NCBI GenBank assembly: GCA_033725935.1
Contig: MU867074.1
Span: 496,001-560,000 of the forward strand
Origin: Cladorrhinum sp. PSN259
Lineage: Eukaryota > Ascomycota > Sordariomycetes > Sordariales > Podosporaceae
Length of the DNA: 64,000 nucleotides
Direction of reading: 5' to 3'
The notes below the pieces were generated by a model that was given only the letters and a program-made list of their open reading frames with translations, was not told where the DNA came from and made no database searches. Position 1 is the first letter of the stretch. Each line of letters starts with the position of its first letter. Both the position numbers and the translations under genes were made by a program. Positions 36,760 to 47,650 of the stretch are shown here, piece by piece.

Positions 36760-37098
36760 ATGGGAAACAGGCCATTCTGCTGGAAAGTCAACCTGATCTT
36801 TGCCTGCGGCTGCAGCGAAGAAACCGACACAAATCACCTATGCGGTCCCGACCGTGAGGACTGCAACGCCTGGCTCACCAACAGGAAAACCAACAAGAAG
36901 TGCATACACCATCGGGGAGCTGCTGGGCTTTATTCCGAGGAAGCAAATTATGAAACGGAAGAGGACACTACGTTGAAGGTGGAGGAAAGAGGACCGACAC
37001 AACAAACAGTTACCACGCGCAAGGTGGTGTCTTGGGAGGCACAGCTAGAGCAACGAGGCACTTGGGAAGGATATTATTTGAAGAAACGTTCGGCTTGA
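36760..37098 (+). CDS. Small cysteine-containing protein, unknown
   Basis: Single exon of 112 residues starting in the strong context CACCATGG, with a CT-rich/TATA promoter upstream. The N-terminal 50 residues hold six Cys, including WKVNLIFACGCSEE, HLCGP, EDCNAW and KKCIHH; this might bind metal or form disulfides. The first hydrophobic stretch is too short for a clear signal peptide. The C-terminal half is charged (Glu, Lys, Thr). I do not recognise the family. Codon use and promoter layout argue that it is a real gene. Confidence 0.6.
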   Translation: MGNRPFCWKVNLIFACGCSEETDTNHLCGPDREDCNAWLTNRKTNKKCIHHRGAAGLYSEEANYETEEDTTLKVEERGPTQQTVTTRKVVSWEAQLEQRGTWEGYYLKKRSA

Positions 37099-37957
37099 GT
37101 CGAACCGAGAACTATCATGGCGAGAAAGTGATCATCGGATGGTGGACTAGGGAAGGATAGAGAGAGCTCAGCGAGGAGGAGAATGGGCAAGGCGATATCA
37201 AGCACCACCACCAACGCGACTCAATGACAAATCAAAAATGAAACATAGAGCCATCAGGGTACAATTCCTCTCACTTAATAAGACAATGTTACTCACGTTT
37301 TCACACAATCCACGTGTCTAGCCGTCAACCGGCCGGCGCTCGGAGAATACGTAGCACACATACGGCTAGCCGGTTTCACTCTGGATGTCGTACACGTCGT
37401 GCCTGTGCTCAAGGATTTCTCCGACGTACCACGACACTGAAGTGCTAGTAGAAAGCATACACTAGAAAACATGTACAGCTGCTTCACTGCATCTGATTAA
37501 GATGAGTGGTGATTTTGCCGGCCCTTTGGTTGCGGAAAAAGTTCATACGCTTGAAACCCCTGAGCAGAAACTCGAGTTGGCTTGGGGAAGATTTCAGATT
37601 TCACAACGCCTCATCAAAAATTTGCCAACTCACAAACATGCGACCTGCGACAAATTATATTATCACCCTATGGTGAGAGAGATGCATTGTAAGGTATCCA
37701 TAAAATCCATCGCTGAAACTCTTGACGCAAAACCGCTACCTGCGAATCCATGCCGTCCAGGCCTTTCCAAATCCCAAGCAATGTCCATGGGGGTCCTGAA
37801 ATTGACACCCAAAATCCAAATCAAAACCCAATGAATAGCCAATTACGCTGATACAGGAAAAGAGAAAAGGACAGGGTATAGTTCATATTCATCTCTTTCG
37901 CTTGCCCTCCCCCAAAGAAAAAACAAACAAACAAACAAAAAGACCAAACCAAAACCC
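37099..37957. other. Intergenic
   Basis: Spacer between convergent genes. An open frame at 37502-37834 (plus, 110 codons) has a true ATG but no recognisable feature, and I leave it uncalled. Confidence 0.4.
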
Positions 37958-39529
37958 CTATAACCCCCACATTGCACGCTCTTCACAATGGCCACCAAAC
38001 CACCACCTCCTCACTTCCTTCCCCCTTATCATGGCCGTCTCCTTCCAATTCATTCTTTCAAGCCATCTCTCAAACTCTTCGTAGCGCTGCGCCGCTGCTG
38101 CTCCCTTTCTTTCGTCCGAGTCTGCAAAAGGTGGTTTCCGAATTACGCCTCGGTCTTCCAGGGCTAGGAACCAGGCGGGTGGCGATTTTTTCGTTTTCTT
38201 TTGTTTGGCGGTAGTTGTGGTGGTGGTAGCACTTGGCTTCTCCGTAGCAGTATTTTGCAGCTGGTGGCTAGGAGGAGTGCTTGGTTTTTTTATGAAGCCT
38301 TTTTTCTCCTTGGTATTGGCGTGGTCCAAATTCTTTTTACTTTTCGTCGGCGTTGGTGTGGGCGGTCTGGTATGTGCAGTTGGCGAGGTAGGGATGGGTT
38401 CACTGGGACTGCTCCCTTCCTTCTCCTCCTTCTGCGGCCCCAGATATTTTTCTTTGCTCGGGATTTCCTGCGTATCCTTCTTCTTCTCCTCCTCTCGTAC
38501 CTTCATTTCCCCCCCTTCTTCAGCCTTTCTTTTCTGACCTTCCTCCTCCTGATCTTGTTGACTCAACAACCCCTTCCCCCTCTTCCACCTCAAAACAGCA
38601 CACTCCACGAACCGCTTATCATCCTCGCTCTGCATAGGCATACTCAGTCCAGACGGAGGACCGGTACCCCCTGGACCCCTCCGTCGATTCAAATCCATTC
38701 CACTCATAACCTTCATCCTCCCCTCGTACCCCTGCATTTCTCTTTTCAGTACCCGACTCTCAGCTATCCTCTTCCTCTTCATATCCCCACGATCAAAATC
38801 CCATTTCAGCATATTTAACACACATTGATTCCCCTTTTTTACGCATCCATCCAGCTTTTCTTTTGCCTCTATCACTTCGTCTTCCAACTCTCCGAGTTTC
38901 CGTACCAGCTCTCTGACAGTAGCGTTCGGTTCCCAGCTTTTTGGGGGACGGTATTTGGTGACGAATTCGTCAATTGCTGCTTGCCATTTTGCTCTCTTGG
39001 ATTCAAAATCTCGACGGAGGGGTGTGGTTTCGCCTTGGCATTTCGCGAGGTCTGAGAGAAATATATTGGTGTGGCGAGAGTAGGCGTCAACTTGAGCCTC
39101 GATTTTTTCGATGGGAAAACCGTGTGACGTGCTGTGGTGGGGCAAGAGGAGGTCTTCCGAGTCGGATGCTTCTTCTGGGTCGAGGAGTGAATCTTCTTCT
39201 TCTTTTTTGTTGCCGCCGTTCCGCTTCATCCTGGTCTGCGAAGTGGCTCCCCAGTTCCAAAGACGGGAAGGTTTATGGGCCGGTGTTTCCGAGAAATATT
39301 GGTGGGTGTCGCGGTGTTGAGAGGAGAAACGGCGACGAGGAGCCGGGGAAATGAAGTGGTACCGGCCGCTGTTTGTGGTCTGGCTGTCGTCGTCTACGAT
39401 TGCTGATGTCGTTGTTTCGACTTCTTCGGGTTCTTCTGGTGGTCCCGAGGGTTCTTCGATGATTGTTTGCAGCGCCGCGAATGTCTTTGGCCGCATTCTC
39501 ATGACCGGAAAGCAAAAGTCTGGATGCAT
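37958..39529 (-). CDS. Coiled-coil protein of unknown function
   Basis: Single exon; the first true ATG is at 39529, giving about 523 residues (the open frame extends upstream without ATG). Order: a short N-terminus; acidic stretch with EEPEEVE; a Ser/His/Arg-rich region; a predicted helical coiled coil (about 150-270) including PIEKIEAQVDAYSRH and VRELVRKLGELEDEV; a long Lys/Glu-rich low-complexity part with a Pro/Thr linker; and an aromatic C-terminus with YEEFERWLERMNW and RRWWFGGHCEE. The conserved-looking ends around a disordered middle suggest a real protein with interaction motifs. No family is recognised. Confidence 0.65.
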   Translation of the reverse strand: MHPDFCFPVMRMRPKTFAALQTIIEEPSGPPEEPEEVETTTSAIVDDDSQTTNSGRYHFISPAPRRRFSSQHRDTHQYFSETPAHKPSRLWNWGATSQTRMKRNGGNKKEEEDSLLDPEEASDSEDLLLPHHSTSHGFPIEKIEAQVDAYSRHTNIFLSDLAKCQGETTPLRRDFESKRAKWQAAIDEFVTKYRPPKSWEPNATVRELVRKLGELEDEVIEAKEKLDGCVKKGNQCVLNMLKWDFDRGDMKRKRIAESRVLKREMQGYEGRMKVMSGMDLNRRRGPGGTGPPSGLSMPMQSEDDKRFVECAVLRWKRGKGLLSQQDQEEEGQKRKAEEGGEMKVREEEKKKDTQEIPSKEKYLGPQKEEKEGSSPSEPIPTSPTAHTRPPTPTPTKSKKNLDHANTKEKKGFIKKPSTPPSHQLQNTATEKPSATTTTTTAKQKKTKKSPPAWFLALEDRGVIRKPPFADSDERKGAAAAQRYEEFERWLERMNWKETAMIRGKEVRRWWFGGHCEERAMWGL

Positions 39530-40054
39530 TCTTGGATTGGTTGAACATGTGGGGGATTTTAAGATAGATTGATGTGAGTTGTACAATTGATACGTCAAAT
39601 ATGTGACAGAGGGGTTGTTTCACGGTGTTGGTCAAGTTAATACGTCGTTCTCGACAGAAAAGAGACGAACTTTGCTGGTATGATGGGATGGGGCCGAGAT
39701 TGCTCATGTTTGGTACGATGTTGAAACTAAAATCGCCCCTCTTCTTATCGCCAAAGTTCCAGTGGCTTTTTTTCTCTCTTTTCAGGATCAGCAGAACCTT
39801 CCACGGCCTCTCGAACAAAACCTGGTTGACGAGCTGTGGCGTTGTGCAAACACTATATACATATCCACGTCGAGATAGGCCGCCAAGATGATAGGAATGC
39901 CTTCATCCTCGAATCTTTGCAAGCCCGCGGTTAACTCCCTTGTCGGTACACACAATCCGGGCAAAAATCGTGAAGAAAAGAATGGAAATAGAAGTGAGGT
40001 TGGGTATCAAATTTCAAGCCGAAAATGCCACAATGAATGGCTATCTCGGTGGAC
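39530..40054. other. Intergenic
   Basis: IRC3 3' flank and promoter of the coiled-coil gene. May contain a terminal IRC3 exon (about 39790-39931, minus) if the GTGAGT at the end of the open frame is used as a donor. Confidence 0.4.
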
Positions 40055-42103
40055 TCACGTCGGCAAAGGTCCCACAGTTACCGTATCGTTGAGTCTTCTT
40101 TGGCGGTACAGCTCGGCGACAATCTCCGCCTTCTCCTTCCTCTTCCTTGCAGCGCTCAACTCGTCGAATCGACCACGGGCACCGTGTTTGATCTTGGTGA
40201 TCATATCGGCTGCTTTTCCTTTGGTCACATCCTGAGGACCGAGCTGATTTTCTTCATCCCTGAACTTGTTTAAAAGTTTGAGTTGATGTTCAGTCGCCGG
40301 CTGTTTCCGCCAAAACATTCTGCTCGAAATGTAAAATTGCGCGTAATGTTCTGTGGCGTAGCTGTCGCAACCATGGACTGCATCATCAAACGTAGCCGCC
40401 GTCAGAATTTCCTGCGCCGGCATCCAAGGGGACTTGGATGCACCGGGAGGCAGAGCTCGGATTACAAAACCCTTCCATTGCGGCTCGCCTTCGGCAGCAT
40501 TTTCAACTCTTTCAATTCTCAGGTAGTCTCTAGATGTGGTGAGAATGTACTTTCCAGGCGTGATCTGAACCCAGGCTAGCTGGCTGATGGAGCGGACGTG
40601 ACTCTCGCTGGTTGTATCTGATATGAGGTCATATACCGAATCGTATTCCGTGAACATTACGTTGTAAGAACGCCCAGTGGATGGCGCATGACCCGTCATC
40701 TTGTTCTGTAATTGGAGTTTTTCTTCTTCCATTTTTTCGTCGGCTAGTTCCTGCATCTTGACGGCTGTTAATCCGGTCACCAGTTCGCCGGGATCCAGAC
40801 CGAAGAGGGTAGGTGTCGTGACGATACCAATTGCTAGGCTCGAAACCATATCAATGATATGGCAGTCTTCCTTGCCGTGATGCTTTCTCATGCCTCGCCC
40901 AATCATTTGTATCAAAAGGTTGCGTGATTTGGTTGGCCGGGCTAATAATACGCAGTCGATGTTGGGGATATCCGTTCCTTCTGTGAAGACACCGCAGTTG
41001 ATTAAAACTGGAAACGCCTGTCGTTTAAATTCTGAGAGAGTGTTTTTTCTCTCAAGAGTGGGGGTTTCGCCGGTAACGTAGCGGGCGTCGATGCCGTAGT
41101 GGCGAAATCTTGCCGTCAGAGCAGCAACGTGAGCAAGGTCGACACAAAAGACCAAAGTGGAATGTCTTCCAGCGGCTTTTGCGAACCACGACCTAACAAT
41201 AATGTCGTTGAGCTCAACCGTATTGACGGCTCGGGAGAGGTCAGAAAGGGCAAAATCGTCCTTGCCGGCGGTTCCATTTGTCTTGACGGTGGACAGATCG
41301 GCCTTGGACTCGACCGTGGTGAAGATGACATTCGAGAGCCACTGTTCGTCAATCATTTCGATATAATCTTTTTTATACACGACTTCGTCAAGAGCGGCTC
41401 CCAACTTAAGACCGTCCCTCCTGGATAAGGTGGCAGATACACCTACGAGGTATGGAGAGTCTGGCTGCTTCTTGTCTAAACCCATGTATTCCAGGACTTT
41501 CAGATATCCCGGAGCGACAATGTGGTGAGCTTCGTCCACCAGCACCAGCTTAAACATCCTAGGGTCAAACTTTTCCAAGCGGTCCTTGGATAAAATGCTC
41601 TGAATACTGGCAACCGTGATGTCGGCGATGCCACTAGCCCAATCCTTTCCCAATTCCCTCTCGACTGTTTTGTCGGGGTATTTGTTCTTGCAATGGTTTG
41701 CAGCTTGCTCGACTAATTCTCGTCTGTGTGCCAGAATGAGGGTCTGCGTTGCCATGTCGTTTAATGGTTTCACTCGATCAATGAGATGGGTGAAAATGAC
41801 TGTTTTGCCGCTGCCTGTGGCCAATGATACGCCCAATCGTTTTGATCCGGATTCCATGGCGTCTAATATGGCCTGGATACAGTCTTCTTGATAGGGACGC
41901 AACTCTATTTGATGTGATTGTGACGGCGATGGTGGTAGTGGTGGTGGTGGTGGTGGTGATGGCGCTGACGCTGCTGCTCCTGCTGCTGCAGAAGCAAGTC
42001 GTGGGCTTTGAGAAAACTGTCGTTGTGGCCATTGTTGAAATACCAATATCGGCCTTGGTTGAGGCCCTATGAGTCTTGAAGTCGTACAGAGTAACCTCCT
42101 CAT
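40055..42103 (-). CDS. IRC3: IRC3, mitochondrial DEAD/H-type helicase
   Basis: SF2 helicase; in yeast Irc3 is a branch-specific dsDNA motor that keeps mitochondrial DNA stable. Single open frame of 682 residues. The presequence is basic and Ser/Arg rich (MRRLLCTTSRLIGPQPRP). A poly-Pro linker encoded by a GGT/GGC repeat follows. The helicase core has the Q-motif-like ELRPYQEDCI, Walker A ATGSGKT, DEAH, motif III VGVSATLSR, and motifs V-VI with FTEGTDIPNID and QMIGRGMRKH. The C-terminal third is the Irc3-specific domain. The open frame ends at PLPT, but a GTGAGT overlaps the stop and could splice to about 48 further codons, so the 3' end is not certain. Confidence 0.92.
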   Translation of the reverse strand: MRRLLCTTSRLIGPQPRPILVFQQWPQRQFSQSPRLASAAAGAAASAPSPPPPPPLPPSPSQSHQIELRPYQEDCIQAILDAMESGSKRLGVSLATGSGKTVIFTHLIDRVKPLNDMATQTLILAHRRELVEQAANHCKNKYPDKTVERELGKDWASGIADITVASIQSILSKDRLEKFDPRMFKLVLVDEAHHIVAPGYLKVLEYMGLDKKQPDSPYLVGVSATLSRRDGLKLGAALDEVVYKKDYIEMIDEQWLSNVIFTTVESKADLSTVKTNGTAGKDDFALSDLSRAVNTVELNDIIVRSWFAKAAGRHSTLVFCVDLAHVAALTARFRHYGIDARYVTGETPTLERKNTLSEFKRQAFPVLINCGVFTEGTDIPNIDCVLLARPTKSRNLLIQMIGRGMRKHHGKEDCHIIDMVSSLAIGIVTTPTLFGLDPGELVTGLTAVKMQELADEKMEEEKLQLQNKMTGHAPSTGRSYNVMFTEYDSVYDLISDTTSESHVRSISQLAWVQITPGKYILTTSRDYLRIERVENAAEGEPQWKGFVIRALPPGASKSPWMPAQEILTAATFDDAVHGCDSYATEHYAQFYISSRMFWRKQPATEHQLKLLNKFRDEENQLGPQDVTKGKAADMITKIKHGARGRFDELSAARKRKEKAEIVAELYRQRRLNDTVTVGPLPT
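41939..41968. repeat. GGT-type trinucleotide repeat coding poly-Pro
   Basis: Imperfect GGT/GGC repeat on plus, encoding the Pro/Ser linker of IRC3 on minus. Confidence 0.7.
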
Positions 42104-42529
42104 ATTTGCATTTATGGGTGAAATTGTTTGGAAAATTGGGATTAAAGAGATGAGTTTGATGTTTGAGATTGATCATCGACAAACCGCAAATTTCACCTAG
42201 CAGCCACAGTTTTCGCACCTGATTGGTCAATTTTGCGTTCAGTGTAATTTCAATACCGCCCCAACTAAGAACTTCTACCTCACTAACAGTCGTCTTTTTC
42301 ACTCTGATCTTGACTTTTACATACACTCAAAACTCAATTTTCATTTCAACATCGGCCTGCGCAGGCCCGCAACATCTCGTGTTTTGCCTGCCTTATAGAC
42401 GTAGAAAGGCGTTATGAGTTATTGCATGTCGGTAAATAACAATTTTACCCGATCCTCGGGAATTACTGCACAGCCAAAACTTCACATCACCCCCTTAAAC
42501 AAACAAACGGCAGTCCCAGGGGTGCCAAG
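42104..42529. promoter_or_regulatory. Shared promoter IRC3 / RRN5
   Basis: 426 bp between divergent start codons. No TATA element stands out; pyrimidine-rich stretches and AC-rich sequence precede the RRN5 ATG. Confidence 0.4.
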
Positions 42530-44416
42530 ATGGACTCGGACGACATCATGAGCGGCCATGCTCACTACACCCCGGTGCCAATCGCCATGAGGCCTTTGCA
42601 GCAAAGCATGGAGGAAAACGATGAAGATGACGCAATCTCCTCAAACGGTAGCCATTACAGCCAAGAAGTCTCATCATCCTCCGCCTACGAGGAGGAAGAT
42701 GAGGAAGATGAAGTCAGCCAAGATGACTACGAAGACGCCGATCCAGAGCAAGACGGAGCAGACCAGCCTCTCCTCACCAGCAAACGTCCCCTCCGCTCCT
42801 CAACACCCTCAGATCGTCCACTCAAACGGCCTAAACCCGCAGCACCCTTCCACCAATCCTACCTCAACATTCTAAACGACGACATCCTCGACGCCGCATC
42901 AGGTTTCATCCCTGAGGAAATCAACAACACCGAGTTATTCCCACCCTTATACCCGTCCCAAATAGGCCTAACACACTGGTCCGTACCTGAGAAAACACTC
43001 TTCTTCACAGCCCTCTCCCGCCTAGGCCGCGATGACCCCCTCGGCATCTCCCGGCGTATAAACACAAAATCAGAACTCGAAGTAGCGGACTACCTGAGGC
43101 TCCTCCAGGCTGCCTCTCGCTCCGAGAGAAAACTTTTACCGTCCGAGATGCCTGCGTCTTTGGCTCTCTCGCCCGCTCTCTGTACGGCGCTGGAATCATT
43201 CGCCGACACGATAGCATCCAAACAACAGCACTACGAAGACGCCCTGGAAGCCTCGAGGTGGAATTCTTCTGAACAGAACTGGGTCATCAACCCTTCCAAC
43301 CGGAAAGAAATTGAATCTTCGCCGCCCGAGGGCGTGCTCTCCTTGGCCTTATTCCGCGTTCGTACCTGGTTACGCTTACAGGAAAGGATCTTTATGAATT
43401 CCATTGTGGAAGATTACCAGTGGGAGACATTTGCATCGTCTTCTTCATCCTACTCTTCGGGGGCAGGAGGAGGAGGAGGAGGAGGTGACGGTGCCGAAAG
43501 ACCGGGTATTCGCGTCACCTGTCTGGAAGACTTTTATAATATAGTGGTCAGCCTAACAAGACGGCTCGTGGCGAGCAGCATTTACGTCGCTGAATCACGG
43601 ATAAAATCCAAGGGCCACGAAGCAAAGAATATCATTTGGCGGAAGGATGTCAGGGCAGCAGCTGCTAGTATTGGTTTGAAGAGGGACTCGAGGCTGTTTT
43701 GGGCCAAGTGCGCAAGGAGATTAAGGTTGGAGGTTTGGGACGAAGAGCGGAAGGAGGTGATGGGGTTTGATGAGGCTGAGAGGGCTTTGGGGGCTTTGGG
43801 GGTGTCTGATTTACAAGAACCGGAGTTGGTAGATGAAGGCAAGGATGAGGAAGAAGAAGGAGGAGAAGGAGAAGGAGAGGAGGAACAAGAGCAAGAAGGC
43901 GAAGAGGAAGAAGCCTCGGCAATGGAAACTGACGGTTCAGAAGACGAAAACGACGAAGCGGAGCGTCGCGCGATAAAAGTGGAATGCGACGAATTGCTGC
44001 ATTACTCGGCTCTTGAAGTTCCTGATTCGAAGAAGGATCGCGACTCTTTGAGGCAGCGCATCCAGCTTGAGCGAGCGGAGGAAGCGTACGCTGATAAACT
44101 GGATCTCAAAGTTTCTTATGATGAGGAGAGGAGACTTTGGGCAATGCTGGGTCAGTCACCGCCTGTGGAGATCCCTAAGATTGAGATGTCGGAGCAGCGG
44201 AAGAACCCAAAGCAGGGCAAGACGGTTGAGGAATTGATTAAAGGGTTTTCTAGAATCCCAGGTGGTGACGATGGCGATTGGAGGAGTAGGTTAGAAGAGG
44301 TACCCAGCCGGTGGGAGATGGACTATAAATTGGTTGAGGAGGAGGGGAGGGTGAAGATCGTGAAGAGAAAGGAAGGAGTGGGTTTGAAGGAGGAAGGAAA
44401 ACAAAACATAGAGTAG
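42530..44416 (+). CDS. RRN5: RRN5-like RNA polymerase I upstream activating factor subunit
   Basis: Subunit of the upstream activating factor that helps load RNA polymerase I at rDNA promoters in the nucleolus. Single exon of 628 residues. An acidic, Ser-rich N-terminus (EEEDEEDEV) and a basic KRPLRS/LKRPKP patch precede the conserved core: SYLNILND, then a SANT/Myb-like segment with THWSVPEKTLFFTALSRLG and IKTKSE-like sequence (here INTKSELEVADYLRLL). A Gly-rich insertion, a second helical region and a very acidic Glu stretch (about 435-470) follow. Family assignment rests on the SANT-like helix pattern with the DYLRLL continuation. Confidence 0.82.
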   Translation: MDSDDIMSGHAHYTPVPIAMRPLQQSMEENDEDDAISSNGSHYSQEVSSSSAYEEEDEEDEVSQDDYEDADPEQDGADQPLLTSKRPLRSSTPSDRPLKRPKPAAPFHQSYLNILNDDILDAASGFIPEEINNTELFPPLYPSQIGLTHWSVPEKTLFFTALSRLGRDDPLGISRRINTKSELEVADYLRLLQAASRSERKLLPSEMPASLALSPALCTALESFADTIASKQQHYEDALEASRWNSSEQNWVINPSNRKEIESSPPEGVLSLALFRVRTWLRLQERIFMNSIVEDYQWETFASSSSSYSSGAGGGGGGGDGAERPGIRVTCLEDFYNIVVSLTRRLVASSIYVAESRIKSKGHEAKNIIWRKDVRAAAASIGLKRDSRLFWAKCARRLRLEVWDEERKEVMGFDEAERALGALGVSDLQEPELVDEGKDEEEEGGEGEGEEEQEQEGEEEEASAMETDGSEDENDEAERRAIKVECDELLHYSALEVPDSKKDRDSLRQRIQLERAEEAYADKLDLKVSYDEERRLWAMLGQSPPVEIPKIEMSEQRKNPKQGKTVEELIKGFSRIPGGDDGDWRSRLEEVPSRWEMDYKLVEEEGRVKIVKRKEGVGLKEEGKQNIE

Positions 44417-45033
44417 TGATACCCTTTTTTTTTTTGAATAAAATTGACCTTGTTTCAGTGGGCGCAAAAACCTCGGCATTGAAAGACGATAAAAAAATGA
44501 AGGAAGGCATTGACATCATAAGAATTGATTGAAGTGATGATGCTGGTACTTTTTGGAGGAGGGGCTGTTGGTAGCTGCTCGCTGGACCTGATATATAAAG
44601 GGCCATTTATTATGTGGATTGCCATCAAGGTTCTCAGGCAAACTCGTACAACTGCCTTTCTTCAATACAGCATTTCCAGATTGAAACCAACCATCTGAGG
44701 TGCCTACATGTACTAACTCTCGTATCACTAACAGCAGCATCAGTCAAATTCTCAGAATATCACATCGGACGACAAAAAAAGAAGAAAGATTCTGCCCATG
44801 CATACTTCCAAAGGCACCCATCTAGAATGCAAGTTGGTACTCCTGTTGGAAAATAAATACAAATACCCATGCGCTTTTATAAATGCATCCTATATCCCGC
44901 ATTTAAAAATAAAAAAAACATTAAAGGGCTAAGAAATGAAACCACAGAACATATTCATCATCGATGGTATAAAACATCCGAAACCGGGCCATAATCCACG
45001 TCATCAAAACACTGCGTAAACCCCTACCGGCAC
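44417..45033. other. Intergenic between convergent genes
   Basis: 3' UTRs of RRN5 and the membrane protein gene; a T run near 44426. No gene seen. Confidence 0.5.
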
Positions 45034-46182
45034 CTACCGGTACCCAGCAACCCAACCCTCGGCCCGTTCAATCGCAAGCCTAGCCCATCCCAGATCCCAG
45101 TTAATTTCCTCAAGAGAAATAAGCTCGGCAGTGCTCAACCTTTCATGCTCCCTGCCTTCCCTCTGCGCAGTCCAGACGTAATTACATAGATCCGTCATGC
45201 ATGCATGAGTGAGCGCCGTGACGCCGTGCGCGGGGGACATGAGTTCTCTGCCGCCCCAGAGCTTGACGAGGGAAGCTAGCTCGGGGGTATAATCCCAGTG
45301 GCCGTCGGGGTGTTGGAGGGCTGAGAGGCGGCGGATTACCGAGATGCGGTTTTGGGGGTCGTATTTTGGTAGAGTTATGCTTGGGGATATAGGGGATAAG
45401 GGGGAGACTGGGTGGAGGGACTTGAAGTCTGCTGGGGATGTTGATGGTTGGCGGGCGTGTTGTTGAACATACGGGTTTGGTGGTTGTTGTTGCTGTAGTA
45501 GTTGTTGGGGACGAGATTGGAACTGGTGGAATTGGTGGTGATGTTGTTGTTGTTGCTGTGTGATAGGATAGACAGGTGTTGAGATGAATGAGTTGGAGTG
45601 GGTGTTGGTGTTGGATTTGGAGCGTTGTTTGAGGACTGAGAGGATGAACCAGCCCAGGAGGGTTAGGTCGAGGAGGCTAGAAGGAAGGTTGGTAAATGAG
45701 GACGGTGATGGAGGGAAAGAAGGTGGGAGTACACGTTAAACCCGGTCATGGCACACCCCACCTTGGTCCATGTTGGAGTCAAGGATTGATGAGGTTGAGG
45801 ATATCGCGTTGAAGTGTTGAGAACTACTATCACTTCAAGGAGCTTTGTGAAGTAGTACAGAGCTCCACACCATACACCTGCACCACATACGAGCCATGGG
45901 GGGACTATGTAGGCATGGTGGATTCCTGGACGGGCCTGAGTGATGCAGAAGTAGAATCCTAGTAGGAAGTGTATGCCAGCCTGGATGTTGGTTACTTGTA
46001 AGTTGTGGGTTGCCAGGCCTCAAAAGCTGTGTACTTACCGCTACAACGTTCAGGATGAACGGGACTGTTCCAACACCAAAGACGTAGATGGAGGAATAAA
46101 TGGCAACGGCGGCAACGATGCCTTGAAGTGGAAGAAGGTAGTTGAATATCCGAGGGATCAATATTTTTCTTGAAGGTGCCAT
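45034..46182 (-). CDS. Multi-pass membrane protein with C-terminal helical domain, unknown
   Basis: I assemble three exons: 46039-46182 (48 codons), 45733-45980 and 45034-45676, giving 344 residues. The first intron (58 bp, GTAAGT) is clear. The second donor could be either of two GT sites a few bases apart, with little effect on the protein. Hydrophobic segments are LQGIVAAVAIYSSIYVFGVG, then GIHFLLGFYFCIT, a segment around PPWLVCGAGVWCGALYYF, and DLTLLGWFILSVL. A Gln/His/Pro-rich low-complexity part encoded by CAA repeats follows. The last 100 residues contain VIRRLSALQHPDGHW and WARLAIERAEGWV, resembling the small helical domain at the end of fungal VIT/VWA proteins. No function is known to me. 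Confidence 0.7.
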
Positions 46183-47650
46183 CTTGGACAGCTGATCACA
46201 GACGGAAAGAAAGAAGCAAGGACATGGTAGGTTCCTTGGATGGAACAAGGACGCAAGATGAAATATTAAAAAGAAATTCCAGGAATTCTCCAGCTCTTAG
46301 ACATGCGAAATAGTGCACGCCAGTCGGACTCTCACATTGTGTCTGCGGCTGAGGCAGAAAGGGATGGTCGATGCAGCCAAGTCGAGATGCTTCTTTTGAT
46401 AGGATGGAATGACCAAACCTGGAACACGCCACCGAACGACCTGCATTCAGGAGGTGGGAGGAAATCCACTGCCATTGAGACTACTTTTTTCGTCCTTGTC
46501 AGGAAAGAACGGGTGCGAGGGTGAGACAGCCGTCGAGGAGGAAGGCTCTTACATTATCGACGGGCGTCTCTCCCCACCTTCTCGGCTCTCGCGCCTTTTC
46601 TTTTCTTCCTACTTGGGTCCAATATTGTCATTGCCGCCGTGGAACAAAACAAAAAAAGAACTAAAAACTTCCTATCCAATGCCATAAACATCCAAGATCA
46701 ACCTCAAGTCGCACCACGACCGCTGAAGGAAAGCGTCAGTTCAGGAATACCCACTAAGGACCCGATATTTAGCGCTAACAAGCGCTCCCGCGCGCTGGGC
46801 ACAACTCCACCAACGGCACCATTGATTCTCCTCCGTACAAGTACAGTACATGGATAGCTTTTGTTCCACTCTCCAACTCACTGTCTTTCACACAGCATGA
46901 ATATCTGAAACATTTCCCCCAGATCGGAGTTTATTTTATTTTGAAAATGCTAGAGTCGCAATCAAAGCTCGGATCACTTCCGGGCTTGCGTATGTATCAC
47001 ACACGGCACGGACCACACTCTTCGGCGGCCTCTTGAAATGTGCAGGTCTTAGCGATAGGGGACGACATGCACTCGAAGCAACCTTCCCATCAACCTTAGC
47101 TGAGAGCTTTGTCACTTGACAGCTCACTTGATTGGAAGCCACACGCAAAGGTCGGGTAAAGATACAGTAATCAACGCACATCTGGGTGAAAAGAAGAAGA
47201 ACAGTCTTCCGGTTCTGGCAAGTCAGCCTTGCGCATCTGCAAGTCAACACCCTGGACCAGATTGTGGTTGGCCTAGAGGCCTGGAGGGGGGGCTGCTGCG
47301 CCACAACGCAGCACGTAGTCAACGGAGTGCCGTGACAGGCGTCATGATCTCACTTCTTTTCGAACATTAATTGCCGGCAATCATCGCTTTTGCCCAAGTG
47401 AGTCCCATGGCCCTCTTCCGTAATGGCAACACAGTAAACTTGCTCGACGTCTTGGCAAATTTCTGATCACAGACTCCCCGAAGCTAGTCAGACCGGTTCA
47501 TCGAGGGGCGGACCTGAGCGAGTGAATCATTCAGCCCAGGTCCATCTGAGCGGCTTATTCGGAGCTCATCTCGGGCCACACCGCAAAGACATACCGCCTT
47601 GACCAGTTCTATATCCCTTACTGGAGCACGACTCCGCCGCTGGAGAAAAA
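46183..47650. promoter_or_regulatory. Divergent promoter region
   Basis: About 1.5 kb between two divergent genes. The longest open frame (46936-47322, minus, 128 codons) has no recognisable feature. No other gene supported. Confidence 0.4.

Noticed and set aside
41778..42326. 182-codon minus frame at the IRC3 5' end
   Set aside because: Overlaps IRC3 in another frame; His/Thr/Ile repeats come from the trinucleotide repeat.
46936..47322. 128-codon minus frame
   Set aside because: Contains no recognisable motif and lies in a divergent promoter region.
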